From: Rhodospirillaceae bacterium
GTDB lineage: Bacteria > Pseudomonadota > Alphaproteobacteria > Reyranellales > Reyranellaceae
Direction: 5' to 3'
Assembly (NCBI GenBank): GCA_009772935.1
Contig: WOUR01000019.1
Location: 32,089 to 96,088 of the forward strand
Length of the DNA: 64,000 nt
The position numbers and the translations under genes were made by a program. The notes under the pieces are model-generated. The model did not search any database. It had not been told where the DNA came from and was given only the letters and a program-made list of their open reading frames with translations. Shown here one piece after another: positions 16,660 through 25,416 of the stretch (position 1 is the stretch's first letter; every line of letters begins with the position of its first letter).

Positions 16660-17610
16660 CTAGGCGGCATGGCGGGCCTCTTCGAAGTAGCGCGTATAGA
16701 CCTCTTCGAGGCTGGGCTGCAGGTCGGCGAGGCGGGTGAGCGCACCGCCCGAGGCCACGATGCGATGCGCGACGGCGGCGCGAACGTCGCGATCGGCCAC
16801 GACCCGCCAGGCACCCTCTCCTTCCGGCACGACGCTCTGTACACCCTCGATACCGTACAAGGTGCCGGCAATGTCCAAGCCTGCGGCCTCGACCAGGATC
16901 GGATGGCCGGCGCCCAGCACCAGATTGGCCAGCTCGACCACCGTGCCCATCAGCGCGATCCGCCCCTCGTTGAACAGCGCCACCCGATCGCAGACGCTTT
17001 GCACCCGATCGAGCAGATGCGACGACAGCAGCACCGCGACGCCCGCCCGCTTCAGCCCGCGGATCATCTCCAGCAACTCGAAGGTCGAATGCGGATCGAG
17101 ACCCGACGTCGGCTCGTCGAGGATCGCGACCTCGGCCCTCTTCATCACGATCTCGGCGATGCCCAGCCGCTGACGCATGCCACGGGAGAAGGTCGAGACG
17201 CGGTTGTCGAGCACGTCGGCCAGCTTCACGCTTTCCATGGCGTCAACGATGCGCGTCTCGGCCTCACGTCGCGGGAGGCCGAGCAGGCGGGCGGTGTAGC
17301 GCAGGTTCTGGCGCGCCGTCAGGTGATCGTAGAAGCCCACGGCATCGGGCAGGTAGCCGACGCGGCGCTTGACCTCGAGTGGCTGGCGCACCGGATCGAA
17401 GCCCAGCACGTCGACAGAGCCGCCGCTCCTTTCGGTGAGGCCGAGCATCATCAGGATGGTCGTGGTCTTGCCCGCCCCGTTCGGTCCCAGCACCCCGAAG
17501 ATCTCGCCTCGCCGGATATCGAAGTCGATCGCATCCACGGCACGATGGCGGCCGTAGAGCTTGGTCAGTCCGCGGGCCTTGATGACCGTGTCGGACGAGA
17601 TGTCAGCCAT
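16660..17610 (-). CDS. ABC transporter ATP-binding protein (NosF/CcmA-type)
   Basis: 316 residues: one ABC nucleotide-binding domain plus an approximately 90-residue C-terminal extension of the kind found in drug/NosF exporters. Walker [11 protein letters not shown] at 42-51, Q-loop region near [10 protein letters not shown], signature [13 protein letters not shown] around 142, Walker B and D-loop [13 protein letters not shown], switch His in LLSSHLLDR. Energises export through the ABC-2 permease. It starts 9 bp after the NEW3-protein gene, so the two are co-transcribed. Confidence 0.93.
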   Translation of the reverse strand: MADISSDTVIKARGLTKLYGRHRAVDAIDFDIRRGEIFGVLGPNGAGKTTTILMMLGLTERSGGSVDVLGFDPVRQPLEVKRRVGYLPDAVGFYDHLTARQNLRYTARLLGLPRREAETRIVDAMESVKLADVLDNRVSTFSRGMRQRLGIAEIVMKRAEVAILDEPTSGLDPHSTFELLEMIRGLKRAGVAVLLSSHLLDRVQSVCDRVALFNEGRIALMGTVVELANLVLGAGHPILVEAAGLDIAGTLYGIEGVQSVVPEGEGAWRVVADRDVRAAVAHRIVASGGALTRLADLQPSLEEVYTRYFEEARHAA

Positions 17611-17619
17611 GGGGGGCGT

Positions 17620-18783
17620 CTAGCGACGGCCGAAACGCGCGACGGCACCCAGCAGCACCAGTAGCGCCACGGCGATGATGCCGATGCCCACGATGCCCCA
17701 CAGGGTCGAGGTGGTGACGGTGATGCGGAAGTCGGCCGACGCCTGCTCGCCCCGGGCGGCGGCGCGGAACGAGGCCATGTAGTCGCCCGCGATCGCCTTG
17801 TCGGCCGGTGTCACCAGGGCCTGCACCTCCTTCTTGTCGCCGGGCGCAATGGACGCGATCGACTTCGGATTGAACTCGATCTTCCAGTTGGCAGGCACGG
17901 TCCCGGTAAGCTCGACCTCGTCGACAGGCGCGGTGCCGTCGTTGGCCAGGACCAGCGTGTAGGTCGACGTCGTGCCACTCTCGCCCTCGCCGCTCAGCCG
18001 GCCGTCCCTGGTCGAGAGCGCCAGCCTGCCCTGCCCGCTCACCTGCAGGACGACGTGCATCTCCGCCGTCGCGCCCTCGGCCGCGACCTTGACCAGCACG
18101 GGATAGTCGCCCGCCCGCACGTCGCGCGGCGGCGTGACCTTGAGTTTGATGTCCTTGGTCTGGCCGGCCTCGATCGGGATCGCGCTGATCTCGTTCGACC
18201 CGTAGCCCTCGGTGAAGGTGCTCTGGAAATTGGCCGGTCCCTGCGCCGCCAGCCCCACCGTCAGGTCCTTGCCGGAGTCGTTGCCGACGGTCAGCGTGTA
18301 CTCGAACGCCGTGCGGGGCGTGCCGCGCAGTGACGGCAGGCGCGACTTCAGGCTGAGTCTGGCCGGCGTCTCGGTGCCGACGGTGAGCGTGAGCGGCAGG
18401 CTGGCCTGCTGCCCCATCTGGCTCCTGGCCGTCAGCACCACGGTCTGCGAACCAGGCGGCGCGTTCTTCGGCACCTCGACGCGAAGCTGGACGGCGACCT
18501 CCTGGTTGACGCCCGCCATCACGGCTGCCACCGGCTGGCCCCCGCCCAGCAGGTCGATCTTCCAGCCGGCGGGAACGCCGTTCAGCGCCAACGCCAGAGG
18601 CTGAGGCAACAGTCCGGCATTGTTAACCATCACGCGGATGGTCATGACTTCGCCCGCCCGCACGGTCTGCGAGGGATAGTCGGTCAGCAGGAACAGCCCC
18701 TTCACCCCCGACGGCTCGCGCTGGGCGTGTGCGCCGGCGACTGGCAGGAGAACAAGGATCAGCAGAGCCAGAAGCGCGCGCAT
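17620..18783 (-). CDS. Secreted, membrane-anchored NEW3-domain protein
   Basis: 387 residues. A Sec signal peptide (MRALLALLILVLLPVAGAHA) is followed by three repeats of an immunoglobulin-like beta-sandwich, each with NNAG/GNDSG/ANDGTAPV turns and 'PxGWKIDL/PANWKIEF' strands typical of NEW3 (COG1470), and then one C-terminal TM (STLWGIVGIGIIAVALLVLLG) ending FGRR. The topology is periplasmic with a C-terminal anchor. As first gene of the ABC operon it takes the place of NosD in nosDFY-like loci, so it may bind or present the transported substrate. This is inference. Confidence 0.82.
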   Translation of the reverse strand: MRALLALLILVLLPVAGAHAQREPSGVKGLFLLTDYPSQTVRAGEVMTIRVMVNNAGLLPQPLALALNGVPAGWKIDLLGGGQPVAAVMAGVNQEVAVQLRVEVPKNAPPGSQTVVLTARSQMGQQASLPLTLTVGTETPARLSLKSRLPSLRGTPRTAFEYTLTVGNDSGKDLTVGLAAQGPANFQSTFTEGYGSNEISAIPIEAGQTKDIKLKVTPPRDVRAGDYPVLVKVAAEGATAEMHVVLQVSGQGRLALSTRDGRLSGEGESGTTSTYTLVLANDGTAPVDEVELTGTVPANWKIEFNPKSIASIAPGDKKEVQALVTPADKAIAGDYMASFRAAARGEQASADFRITVTTSTLWGIVGIGIIAVALLVLLGAVARFGRR

Positions 18784-18804
18784 TTGGATGTTCCTGCCGC
18801 TCGA

Positions 18805-19419
18805 TCAGGCCGCGGCGCTCGGCCGGGCCTTCATGCGGCCCATCCAGGCCGTCAGGTTCTTGTTCGCCGGGTCGAGCGGCTGGCCGACCTTGCCCAGGAA
18901 CTCAAGAAACGTGAACAGCAGGATGTCGGCCATGGTGAGCTTGTCGCCCGTGACGAAGGGCTTGGAGCCCATCTGCTCGTCGAGCCAGACCAGCTTCTTC
19001 CTCGCCGCCTCCTTGAGCCCGTCGGCCGCCTCGGGAATGCAGTGGACACGGTCCTGGAACATCTTCAGGCCCTGCGAGAAGCGGAAGCCATTGGCCGCCG
19101 GCTCGAGGATGTTGAGGTCGATGCGGCGCACCCACATGCGGGTGTTCGCGCGCTCCTCGGGCGTGTCGCCGATCAGCGACGGCGTGTCCTTCTTGATCTC
19201 GTCGATGTACTCGCAGATCGCCGTGATCTCGGCGAGCACCGTGCCGTCGTCGAGCTCGAGGGCGGGACACTGACCGGCCGGGTTGACCTTGAGATAGGGC
19301 TCACGCCGGTTCTCGCCACCGCGCAGGTCGACTTCGACCTTCGGCACGTCGAAGCCCTTCTCGGCCATGAACATTCGGACCATGTGCGGGTTGGGGCCGA
19401 CCGAATTGTAGAACTTCAT
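18805..19419 (-). CDS. Glutathione S-transferase family protein
   Basis: 204 residues. N-terminal thioredoxin-like half MKFYNSVGPNPHMVRMFMAEKG, GSH-contact segment NPAGQCPALELDDGTVLAEITAI, and a helical C-terminal half with VTGDKLTMADILLFTFLEF. Ser6/Asn-Pro near residue 10 occupy the catalytic position. It lies in a minus-strand run with the zinc dehydrogenase (40 bp upstream), consistent with xenobiotic metabolism; the substrate is unknown. Confidence 0.88.
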   Translation of the reverse strand: MKFYNSVGPNPHMVRMFMAEKGFDVPKVEVDLRGGENRREPYLKVNPAGQCPALELDDGTVLAEITAICEYIDEIKKDTPSLIGDTPEERANTRMWVRRIDLNILEPAANGFRFSQGLKMFQDRVHCIPEAADGLKEAARKKLVWLDEQMGSKPFVTGDKLTMADILLFTFLEFLGKVGQPLDPANKNLTAWMGRMKARPSAAA

Positions 19420-19459
19420 CTTCTTTTCCTCCCTCGGGTGCCCTGAAGCGCTATCAAAG

Positions 19460-20479
19460 TCAGCGCCACGGCTCCACGAGAATCTTGGTGTGCCTCTCCG
19501 GATTGCCGAGTTCGGCGAACGCGCCCTTCACACCGTCTAGGCCGACCTTGCCGGTGATCAGCGCCTCGGCGTCCACCTGTCCCTCGGCCAGCAGGCGAAG
19601 GCAGCGGGCGAACTCCTCGGGCGTGTAGGCCAGCACGAACTGGATCGAGAGTTCCTTCACGATTCCGAACAGCGGCTCGATGCGATCGGGCTCCATGCAG
19701 ACGCCGGCCACTACGATGCGCGCGTCACGCGGCGCGGCCTCGAAGACCTGCTGTAGAAGACCCGGCACACCGACGCATTCGAAGATCACGGCGCGCCGGC
19801 CCGGCGGCAGCTTTGCATAGGCCGACTCATCCCTAGGATCGATCACGATGTCGGCGCCCATCTTCGCCGCCAGTTCGCGACGCTTGGGCGAGAAATCGGC
19901 GGCGATGATCGGGTGGATCCCCTTCAGGCGCAGCCCGACGATGACGGCGAGCCCGACCGGGCCACAGCCCACGACCAGCGGTGCGTCGTTGTCCTGCAGC
20001 GCCGCCTTCTCGACCGCGTGGATGCCGACCGCGAGCGGCTCGGTGAGGGCTGCGTGATCGGCCGGCAGGCCGTTGGGCACTTCGAGCAGGAGCGGTGCCG
20101 CCAGCACCATCCGCTCGGCATAGCCGCCGGGGAAGTCGTTCGAGTAGCCGACGGTGCGATGGCCGTCCGCCTGCGGGATCACCGGCATCGAGCAGACCAG
20201 CGTGCCGGGCTTCAGCCTGCGCTCCGTGCGGGGACCATACTCCAGAACCTCGCCGCAGAATTCGTGGCCGAACACGACGTCGCGCGACAGGTCGAGCGGC
20301 TGCCGGCCGGAAAGGCGCTTCGACATCTCGACCATGTGCGGCGCGTGCTTGGCATAGTGCAGGTCGGAGCCGCAGATGCCACAGCACAGCGTCCTGACCA
20401 GCACCTGCCCCGCCGCCGGCACGGGCTCCGGCACCTCGGCCACGAGCATGTCGCCGCCGCGCAGGACCGCGGCCCTCAC
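19460..20479 (-). CDS. Zinc-dependent alcohol dehydrogenase (MDR superfamily)
   Basis: 339 residues. Catalytic-zinc site Cys36 in CCGICGSDLHYA and GHEFCGEV; Rossmann motif VGCGPVGLAVIVGL; NAD(P) binding shortly after. The four-cysteine structural zinc lobe of classical ADHs is missing in the segment after LVCSMPVI, so it is a variant. Oxidises a secondary alcohol or polyol, or reduces the ketone. The GTG at 20479 overlaps the stop of the upstream hydrolase (GTGA); longer in-frame extensions are low-quality. The two genes are translationally coupled. Confidence 0.88.
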   Translation of the reverse strand: MRAAVLRGGDMLVAEVPEPVPAAGQVLVRTLCCGICGSDLHYAKHAPHMVEMSKRLSGRQPLDLSRDVVFGHEFCGEVLEYGPRTERRLKPGTLVCSMPVIPQADGHRTVGYSNDFPGGYAERMVLAAPLLLEVPNGLPADHAALTEPLAVGIHAVEKAALQDNDAPLVVGCGPVGLAVIVGLRLKGIHPIIAADFSPKRRELAAKMGADIVIDPRDESAYAKLPPGRRAVIFECVGVPGLLQQVFEAAPRDARIVVAGVCMEPDRIEPLFGIVKELSIQFVLAYTPEEFARCLRLLAEGQVDAEALITGKVGLDGVKGAFAELGNPERHTKILVEPWR

Positions 20480-21363
20480 TTGATGAACTCCCGGGTCGTC
20501 GCCACGAAATCGTCGAGCCGGTCGTGCTGGACCCAGTGGCCGGCACGTTCGAATTCCACGACCCGGGCTGTCTTGAAATGCTTGATGCGGCCGTCCTTCT
20601 CGGGATTGGAGGCCCAGCTCTCCTTGCCGTAGACGAGCAAGGTGGGACAGGTGATGCGCGACCACAATTCCTCGATGGCCTCGTAGGTCATGTCATACGG
20701 CTGGTTGACGCGCACATAGTTGTCGAACTTCCAGCTATAGGTGCCGTCCTCGTTCTGGTTGACGCCCTGCTCCGTCAGGTGACGCGCCTGTGCGGCGGAG
20801 AGATGCTTGTTCTCCTCCTGCATGCGCTTGAAGGCGTCCTCGATGGTCGGATACTTGCGCGGTGCGCGGGCCGACAGCTTGCGCTGCTCGTCGATCCAGT
20901 CGGTCATGCGCACGCTGATCGGCTTGTTGCCGCGCTCGGCGATCACCTTGGGCGATGGTCCAAGCCCTTCGATCGCCACCAGCTTGCGCACCTTGTCGGG
21001 GTGGATGCCGGTGTAGCGCAGGCAGATGTTGCCACCCAGCGAATGCGCCACGATCGTCACCGGCGCCAGGTTCTGCTGATGGATCAGCTGGGCCAGGTCG
21101 TAGATGTAGGCCGCCATCGAATAGTTGCCGTCCGGCGACCACTGGCTGTCGCCGTGCCCGCGCAGGTCCGGACAGATGACGTGCCAGTCCTTGCGCAGAG
21201 CCTGTGCAACCCAGTCCCAGTTGCGGCAGTGGTCCCGGCCACCATGGACGAGCAGAAGCGGCGGCGCTTCGGGGTTGCCCCAGTCGACATAGTGCAGACG
21301 CAGACGCTGGGAGAAAAAGACGCGGGAAGTGGGCCCCGGCATGCCGTTCAGAGAGGGGTTCAT
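20476..21363 (-). CDS. Alpha/beta hydrolase
   Basis: 295 residues, alpha/beta-hydrolase fold. Oxyanion-hole HGG (40-42), nucleophile elbow VAHSLGGN with Ser108, and late catalytic His276 in FERAGHWVQHD. A cap region around residues 150-220 is rich in charged residues. Likely an esterase, epoxide/haloalkane hydrolase-like or C-C hydrolase in catabolism. Coupled to the downstream alcohol dehydrogenase, so an ester or lactone hydrolysed to an alcohol and then oxidised is a plausible two-step route. Divergent from the Rieske oxygenase with 46 bp between starts. Confidence 0.88.
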   Translation of the reverse strand: MNPSLNGMPGPTSRVFFSQRLRLHYVDWGNPEAPPLLLVHGGRDHCRNWDWVAQALRKDWHVICPDLRGHGDSQWSPDGNYSMAAYIYDLAQLIHQQNLAPVTIVAHSLGGNICLRYTGIHPDKVRKLVAIEGLGPSPKVIAERGNKPISVRMTDWIDEQRKLSARAPRKYPTIEDAFKRMQEENKHLSAAQARHLTEQGVNQNEDGTYSWKFDNYVRVNQPYDMTYEAIEELWSRITCPTLLVYGKESWASNPEKDGRIKHFKTARVVEFERAGHWVQHDRLDDFVATTREFIK

Positions 21364-21409
21364 GCGGTCTCCTATAGCGAATCCCGGTGGTTTGCGTCAC
21401 TCTCGCGGC

Positions 21410-22741
21410 ATGATGAGTCCCGAGCAGAACGAGCTGATGACCCGCGTCGGTCCGGGCTCCCGGTGCGGCGCCCTGATGCGCCACTACTGGCATCCGGTCG
21501 CCCTCGCCGACGAACTGCCCGCCGAGCGGCCGGCCAAGGCGGTGCGCGTGCTGGGGCAGGACTTCGTGTTGTTCCGCGACGAGCGCGGCCGGCACGGGCT
21601 GCTCGACCGCGATTGCCCGCACCGAGGCGCCGACCTCGCCTTCGGCCGTCTCGAGGATGGCGGCCTGCGTTGCCTTTTCCATGGCTGGCTGTTCGATGTC
21701 GACGGCACGTGCCTGGAGACGCCAGCCGAGCCCGAGGGCAGCGTGCTCTGCCAGCGCGTCCGCCAGCGCAGCTATCCGGTGGTGGTGAAGAACGGCATCG
21801 TCTTCGCCTATCTCGGTGAGGGAGAGGCCCCCGCCTTTCCCGACTTCGACTGCTTCCTGGCGCCCCGTACGCACGCCTTTGCCTTCAAGGGGCTGATCGA
21901 GTGTAATTGGCTGCAGGCGCTGGAGGTCGGCATCGATCCCGCCCACGCCTCCTACCTGCACCGCTTCTACGAGGACGAGGATACGAGCGCGGCCTATGGC
22001 AAGCAGTTCCGCTCCGCCTCCTCCGATTCCGACATCCCGATGACGCGCCTGTTGCGCGAGTTCCCGCGACCAAAGCTGGACGTCGAGGCGACCGACTACG
22101 GGCTGCGCCTGTTCGCGCTGCGCAAGCTCAACGAGCAGCACACGCATGTGCGCGTGACCAACCTCGTTTTTCCCTACGCGTTCGTGATCCCCATGAGTTC
22201 GGAGATGACGATCACGCAGTGGCACGTGCCGATCGACGATACGAGCTGCTACTGGTATGCGATCTTCACCAGCTTCGGGAAGCCTGTGGACCATGCCGCG
22301 ATGCGCGAGCAGCGGCTGAAGCTCTACCAGCTTCCCGACTACCGCCCGCTGATCGGCCGCCACAACGACTATGGCTACAGCGTCGCCGAACAGAAGAGCC
22401 AGACCTTCACCGGCATGGGCTTCGACATCAACGTCCACGACCAGTGGGCGGTCGAGAGCCAGGGCCGCATCCAGGACCGCACGCGCGAGCATCTCGGCAC
22501 GACCGACAAGGCGATCGTCGCCTACCGCCGCATGCTGCTGTCGGCCATCGGTCAGGTCGGCAACGGCGAACGGCCGATCATGTGGCTCGACCCGCAGCGC
22601 GCCGCCGCGATCCGCGGTCCCGTGGCGATCGACGGCATGGGGCCGACCGAGGGCTGGGAAGCCTACTGGAAGGATGTCGACGTGCGCCGCCGCCGCGCCT
22701 CGAGCTGGGCGGCCGACACCGTCCCGCCGCTGGTCGCGTGA
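21410..22741 (+). CDS. Rieske non-heme iron oxygenase, phthalate-dioxygenase-like alpha subunit
   Basis: 443 residues. The Rieske [2Fe-2S] site is complete: Cys69-x-His71 (DRDCPHRGADLAFG) and Cys88-x2-His91 (LRCLFHGWLFD). The catalytic domain has the mononuclear-iron region GIDPAHASYLHRFYEDE. Single-component alpha subunits of this type (phthalate 4,5-dioxygenase/vanillate demethylase group) need a separate reductase, which is not encoded here. Start chosen at ATGATG (21410), close to the domain start; SD weak. Four bases separate it from the glutamine-synthetase-like gene, so it is one operon. Confidence 0.92.
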   Translation: MMSPEQNELMTRVGPGSRCGALMRHYWHPVALADELPAERPAKAVRVLGQDFVLFRDERGRHGLLDRDCPHRGADLAFGRLEDGGLRCLFHGWLFDVDGTCLETPAEPEGSVLCQRVRQRSYPVVVKNGIVFAYLGEGEAPAFPDFDCFLAPRTHAFAFKGLIECNWLQALEVGIDPAHASYLHRFYEDEDTSAAYGKQFRSASSDSDIPMTRLLREFPRPKLDVEATDYGLRLFALRKLNEQHTHVRVTNLVFPYAFVIPMSSEMTITQWHVPIDDTSCYWYAIFTSFGKPVDHAAMREQRLKLYQLPDYRPLIGRHNDYGYSVAEQKSQTFTGMGFDINVHDQWAVESQGRIQDRTREHLGTTDKAIVAYRRMLLSAIGQVGNGERPIMWLDPQRAAAIRGPVAIDGMGPTEGWEAYWKDVDVRRRRASSWAADTVPPLVA

Positions 22742-22745
22742 GCCC

Positions 22746-24176
22746 ATGAGCCTGGTCGAACGCGCGGGCCTCTGGACAGAGGACCGCAAGGCCGCGACGC
22801 GCGAGGCCGAGCGGCGCATGAAGGCCGGCGACATGTCGGTCGTGCGCCTGGCTTTCGCCGACCAGCACGGCGTCCTGCGCGGCAAGACTCTGATGGCCTC
22901 GGAGGTCGATGCGGCGCTGAAGAACGGCGTCGGCTTCACCACCACGATGCTGCTGAAGGACACGTCGCATCGCACGGTCTTCCCGGTCTGGCAGCCGGGC
23001 GGCGGCTTCGGCATGAAGGAGCTGGAAGGCGCGGCCGACGTGGTCATGCTGCCCGATCCGACCACCTTCCGGGCGCTCCCCTGGGCGCCGCATTCCGGCT
23101 GGATGCTGTGTGACATCTACTTCGCCGACGGCCGGCCGATGCCACTCTGCACGCGCCAGATCATGCGCCGGGCACTCTCGACTCTGGCCGAGCGCGGCTA
23201 CGATTTCGTCGCCGGCCTCGAAGTCGAATTCCACCTGTTCAAGCTGGAGAAGGCCAGGCTCGGCGTCGGCGATGCCGGGCAGCCGGGCGAGCCGCCCGAG
23301 GTCTCGCTGCTCAACCAAGGCTATCAGTACCTGACCGAGCAGCGCTACGACGAGATGGACCCGATCCTGGAGATCCTGCGCACCAACCTCGTCGATCTCG
23401 GCCTGCCGCTGCGCACGCTCGAAGTCGAGTTCGGGCCCAGCCAGGTGGAGTTCACCTTCCGCACCGGCACGGGCCTCGATCCAGCCGACACGATGGTGCT
23501 GTTCCGCAGCGCCACCAAGCAGATCGCCCAGCGCAACGGCTTCCACGCCTCGTTCATGTGCCGGCCGAAGATCGCCGACGTGATGTCGAGCGGCTGGCAC
23601 CTGCACCAGTCCCTCACCGACCGCAAGACGCACGCGAACGCCTTCGCTGACGCGAGCGCGCCGCTGTCGGCGACCGGTCGACACTACATGGCCGGCCTGC
23701 TGGAGCATGCCCGCGCCGCCGCAGCCTTCAGTACGCCGACGCTGAACGGCTACAAGCGCTACCGTCCCTTCTCGCTGGCACCCGACCGCGCGATCTGGGG
23801 TCGCGACAATCGCGGCGTGATGGTGCGGGTGCTGGGGAGACCCGGCGATCCCGCGACCCATCTCGAAAACCGCGTCGGCGAGCCCGCCGCCAATCCCTAT
23901 CTCTACATGGCGAGCCAGATCGTTTGCGGCCTCGACGGGCTGGAACGCCAACTCGATCCCGGCCCCTCGGCGGACAAGCCTTACGAGACGAAGGCGCCTC
24001 TGCTGCCGAGGTCGCTCCGCGAAGCGCTGACCGCGCTCGAGGAGAGCCAGGTCCTGCGCGCCGGACTCGGCGACTTCTTCGTCGACTACTATCTGCGCCT
24101 GAAGCAGGCCGAGATCGAGCGGTTCGAACTCGAGGTCAGCGACTGGGAGCAGCGCGAGTATTTCTCTCTTTTCTGA
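22746..24176 (+). CDS. Glutamine synthetase-like gamma-glutamyl ligase
   Basis: 476 residues with the GS catalytic layout: N-terminal beta-grasp (VVRLAFADQHGVLRGKTL), metal-ligand EVEFHLF, HLHQSL, and late NGYKRYRPFSLAPDRAIWGR and DNRGVMVRV segments. Length and the missing Tyr-adenylylation region fit the gamma-glutamylpolyamine/gamma-glutamylanilide synthetase branch rather than housekeeping GlnA. It ligates glutamate to an amine at ATP cost. Being in an operon with a Rieske oxygenase parallels aniline-degradation loci, in which a GS-like protein (TdnQ/AtdA1) makes the real substrate of the dioxygenase. Function here is inference. Confidence 0.85.
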   Translation: MSLVERAGLWTEDRKAATREAERRMKAGDMSVVRLAFADQHGVLRGKTLMASEVDAALKNGVGFTTTMLLKDTSHRTVFPVWQPGGGFGMKELEGAADVVMLPDPTTFRALPWAPHSGWMLCDIYFADGRPMPLCTRQIMRRALSTLAERGYDFVAGLEVEFHLFKLEKARLGVGDAGQPGEPPEVSLLNQGYQYLTEQRYDEMDPILEILRTNLVDLGLPLRTLEVEFGPSQVEFTFRTGTGLDPADTMVLFRSATKQIAQRNGFHASFMCRPKIADVMSSGWHLHQSLTDRKTHANAFADASAPLSATGRHYMAGLLEHARAAAAFSTPTLNGYKRYRPFSLAPDRAIWGRDNRGVMVRVLGRPGDPATHLENRVGEPAANPYLYMASQIVCGLDGLERQLDPGPSADKPYETKAPLLPRSLREALTALEESQVLRAGLGDFFVDYYLRLKQAEIERFELEVSDWEQREYFSLF

Positions 24177-24189
24177 GGGGAGCCGTCCC

Positions 24190-24801
24190 GTGAGCCTCGA
24201 ATTCCTGATCACGTCCTTCATCATCGTCGCCTCGCCCGGCACCGGCGCGCTCTATACGCTGGCGGCCGGCCTCTCGCGCGGCTCGCGCGCCAGCGTCGTG
24301 GCGGCTTTCGGCTGCACGCTCGGCTGCGTTCCTCACCTGGCGGCGGCGATCCTGGGCCTGGCTGCCCTGCTGCACGCCAGCGCGGTGGCCTTCGAAACCG
24401 TCAAGTATCTGGGCGTCGCCTACCTTCTCTACATGGCCTGGAATACGTTGCGCGAGCGCGGCGCGCTGAGCGTCGGCCGCCAGAGCGATGCACGGAGCTT
24501 CGTGCAGGTGACGATCGAAGCCATCCTGATCAACCTTCTCAATCCGAAGCTCTCGATCTTCTTTCTGGCGTTCCTGCCGCAGTTCGTCAGCACGGATGAA
24601 GCTCAGCCGTTGCCCCACATGCTGATGCTGAGCGCCGTCTTCATGCTGATGACCTTCGTGGTCTTCGCGGCGTACGGCCTGTTCGCCGCCGCGATGCGCG
24701 ACCATGTGATTTCCCGGCCGGCCGTCATGACGTGGATGCGCCGCACCTTCGCCGGCGCCTTCCTTCTGCTGGGCGCCAGGCTCGCCCTCACCGAACGCTG
24801 A
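24190..24801 (+). CDS. LysE/RhtB-family exporter
   Basis: 203 residues, about six TM helices. Family motifs: N-terminal SPGTGALYTLAAGLSRGSRA, the polar turn YLLYMAWNTLRERGAL, and NLLNPKLSIFFLAFLPQFV. Exports amino acids or amine-like compounds across the inner membrane. Starts at GTG with a GAGGGGAG SD 7-8 bases upstream and 13 bp after the GS-like gene, so it closes the Rieske-GS operon and may export an amino-acid-like product or intermediate. Confidence 0.9.
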   Translation: MSLEFLITSFIIVASPGTGALYTLAAGLSRGSRASVVAAFGCTLGCVPHLAAAILGLAALLHASAVAFETVKYLGVAYLLYMAWNTLRERGALSVGRQSDARSFVQVTIEAILINLLNPKLSIFFLAFLPQFVSTDEAQPLPHMLMLSAVFMLMTFVVFAAYGLFAAAMRDHVISRPAVMTWMRRTFAGAFLLLGARLALTER

Positions 24802-24839
24802 TGGAACCGCGGCGCCGGTACTCTTCCCTGTGCCGAGCC

Positions 24840-25292
24840 TCAGCCGTCCTCGCCGATGTCCTCGGCCCACACGTCGGGATACTCGTCCTGGAAGCGCTTC
24901 ATCAGGCTGACGCAGCGCAGGTCGTTCAGCACGACCACGTCGACGCCATGGGAACGCAGGAAGTCCTCGTTACCTCCGAAGGTCTGGTTCTCGCCAATCA
25001 CCACCCGCGGGATCTTGAATTGCACGATCGTGCCTGAGCACATCATGCAGGGGCTCAGCGTCGTAAACAGGGTCGTGTTGCGATAAGTCCGCCGGCGGCC
25101 AGCCTGGCGCAGGCAATCCATCTCGCCGTGGGCAATGGCATCGCCCTCCTGGACACGCTTGTTGTGGCCGCGGCCGACGATGCGACCGTCCTCGACGAGG
25201 ATCGAGCCGATGGGAATGCCCTTCTCGCTAAAACCCTGCTGTGCCTCGGCCAGTGCCGTCTCGAACAGTTCCAGCTCTGCCGCACTCGCCAT
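24840..25292 (-). CDS. Fungal-type (Fcy1-like) cytosine/nucleoside deaminase
   Basis: 150 residues, zinc-dependent cytidine-deaminase fold. Zinc ligands and proton shuttle: His55-Ala/Gly-Glu57 (AHGEMD) and Cys82-x2-Cys85 (SPCMMCSG). Compared from memory with yeast cytosine deaminase Fcy1, the segments GIPIGSILVEDG, RGHNKRVQ, TLFTTLSPC, VVIGENQTFGG and WAEDIGE at the extreme C-terminus line up strikingly well. Expected activity: cytosine to uracil. Alternatives are other small amino-heterocycle deaminases. Divergent from cutA. Confidence 0.9.
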   Translation of the reverse strand: MASAAELELFETALAEAQQGFSEKGIPIGSILVEDGRIVGRGHNKRVQEGDAIAHGEMDCLRQAGRRRTYRNTTLFTTLSPCMMCSGTIVQFKIPRVVIGENQTFGGNEDFLRSHGVDVVVLNDLRCVSLMKRFQDEYPDVWAEDIGEDG

Positions 25293-25416
25293 GGATTTTC
25301 TCCGCCTGCGTCCCGCTGCACTCTTTCCGCCGAAGCGGAAAATGGTCTACCCAATGTCTCTCTCAGTTTACGTCAGCCTGTCCACAAGCGTAACGCCGGG
25401 ATCGGAAGAGATCGCC

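Noticed and set aside
20735..23116. A 793-codon open frame on the minus strand across the hydrolase, Rieske and glutamine-synthetase-like genes
   Set aside because: It lies antisense to recognised genes; its translation is rich in Arg/His/Ala and shows no family motif, as expected of high-GC shadow frames.
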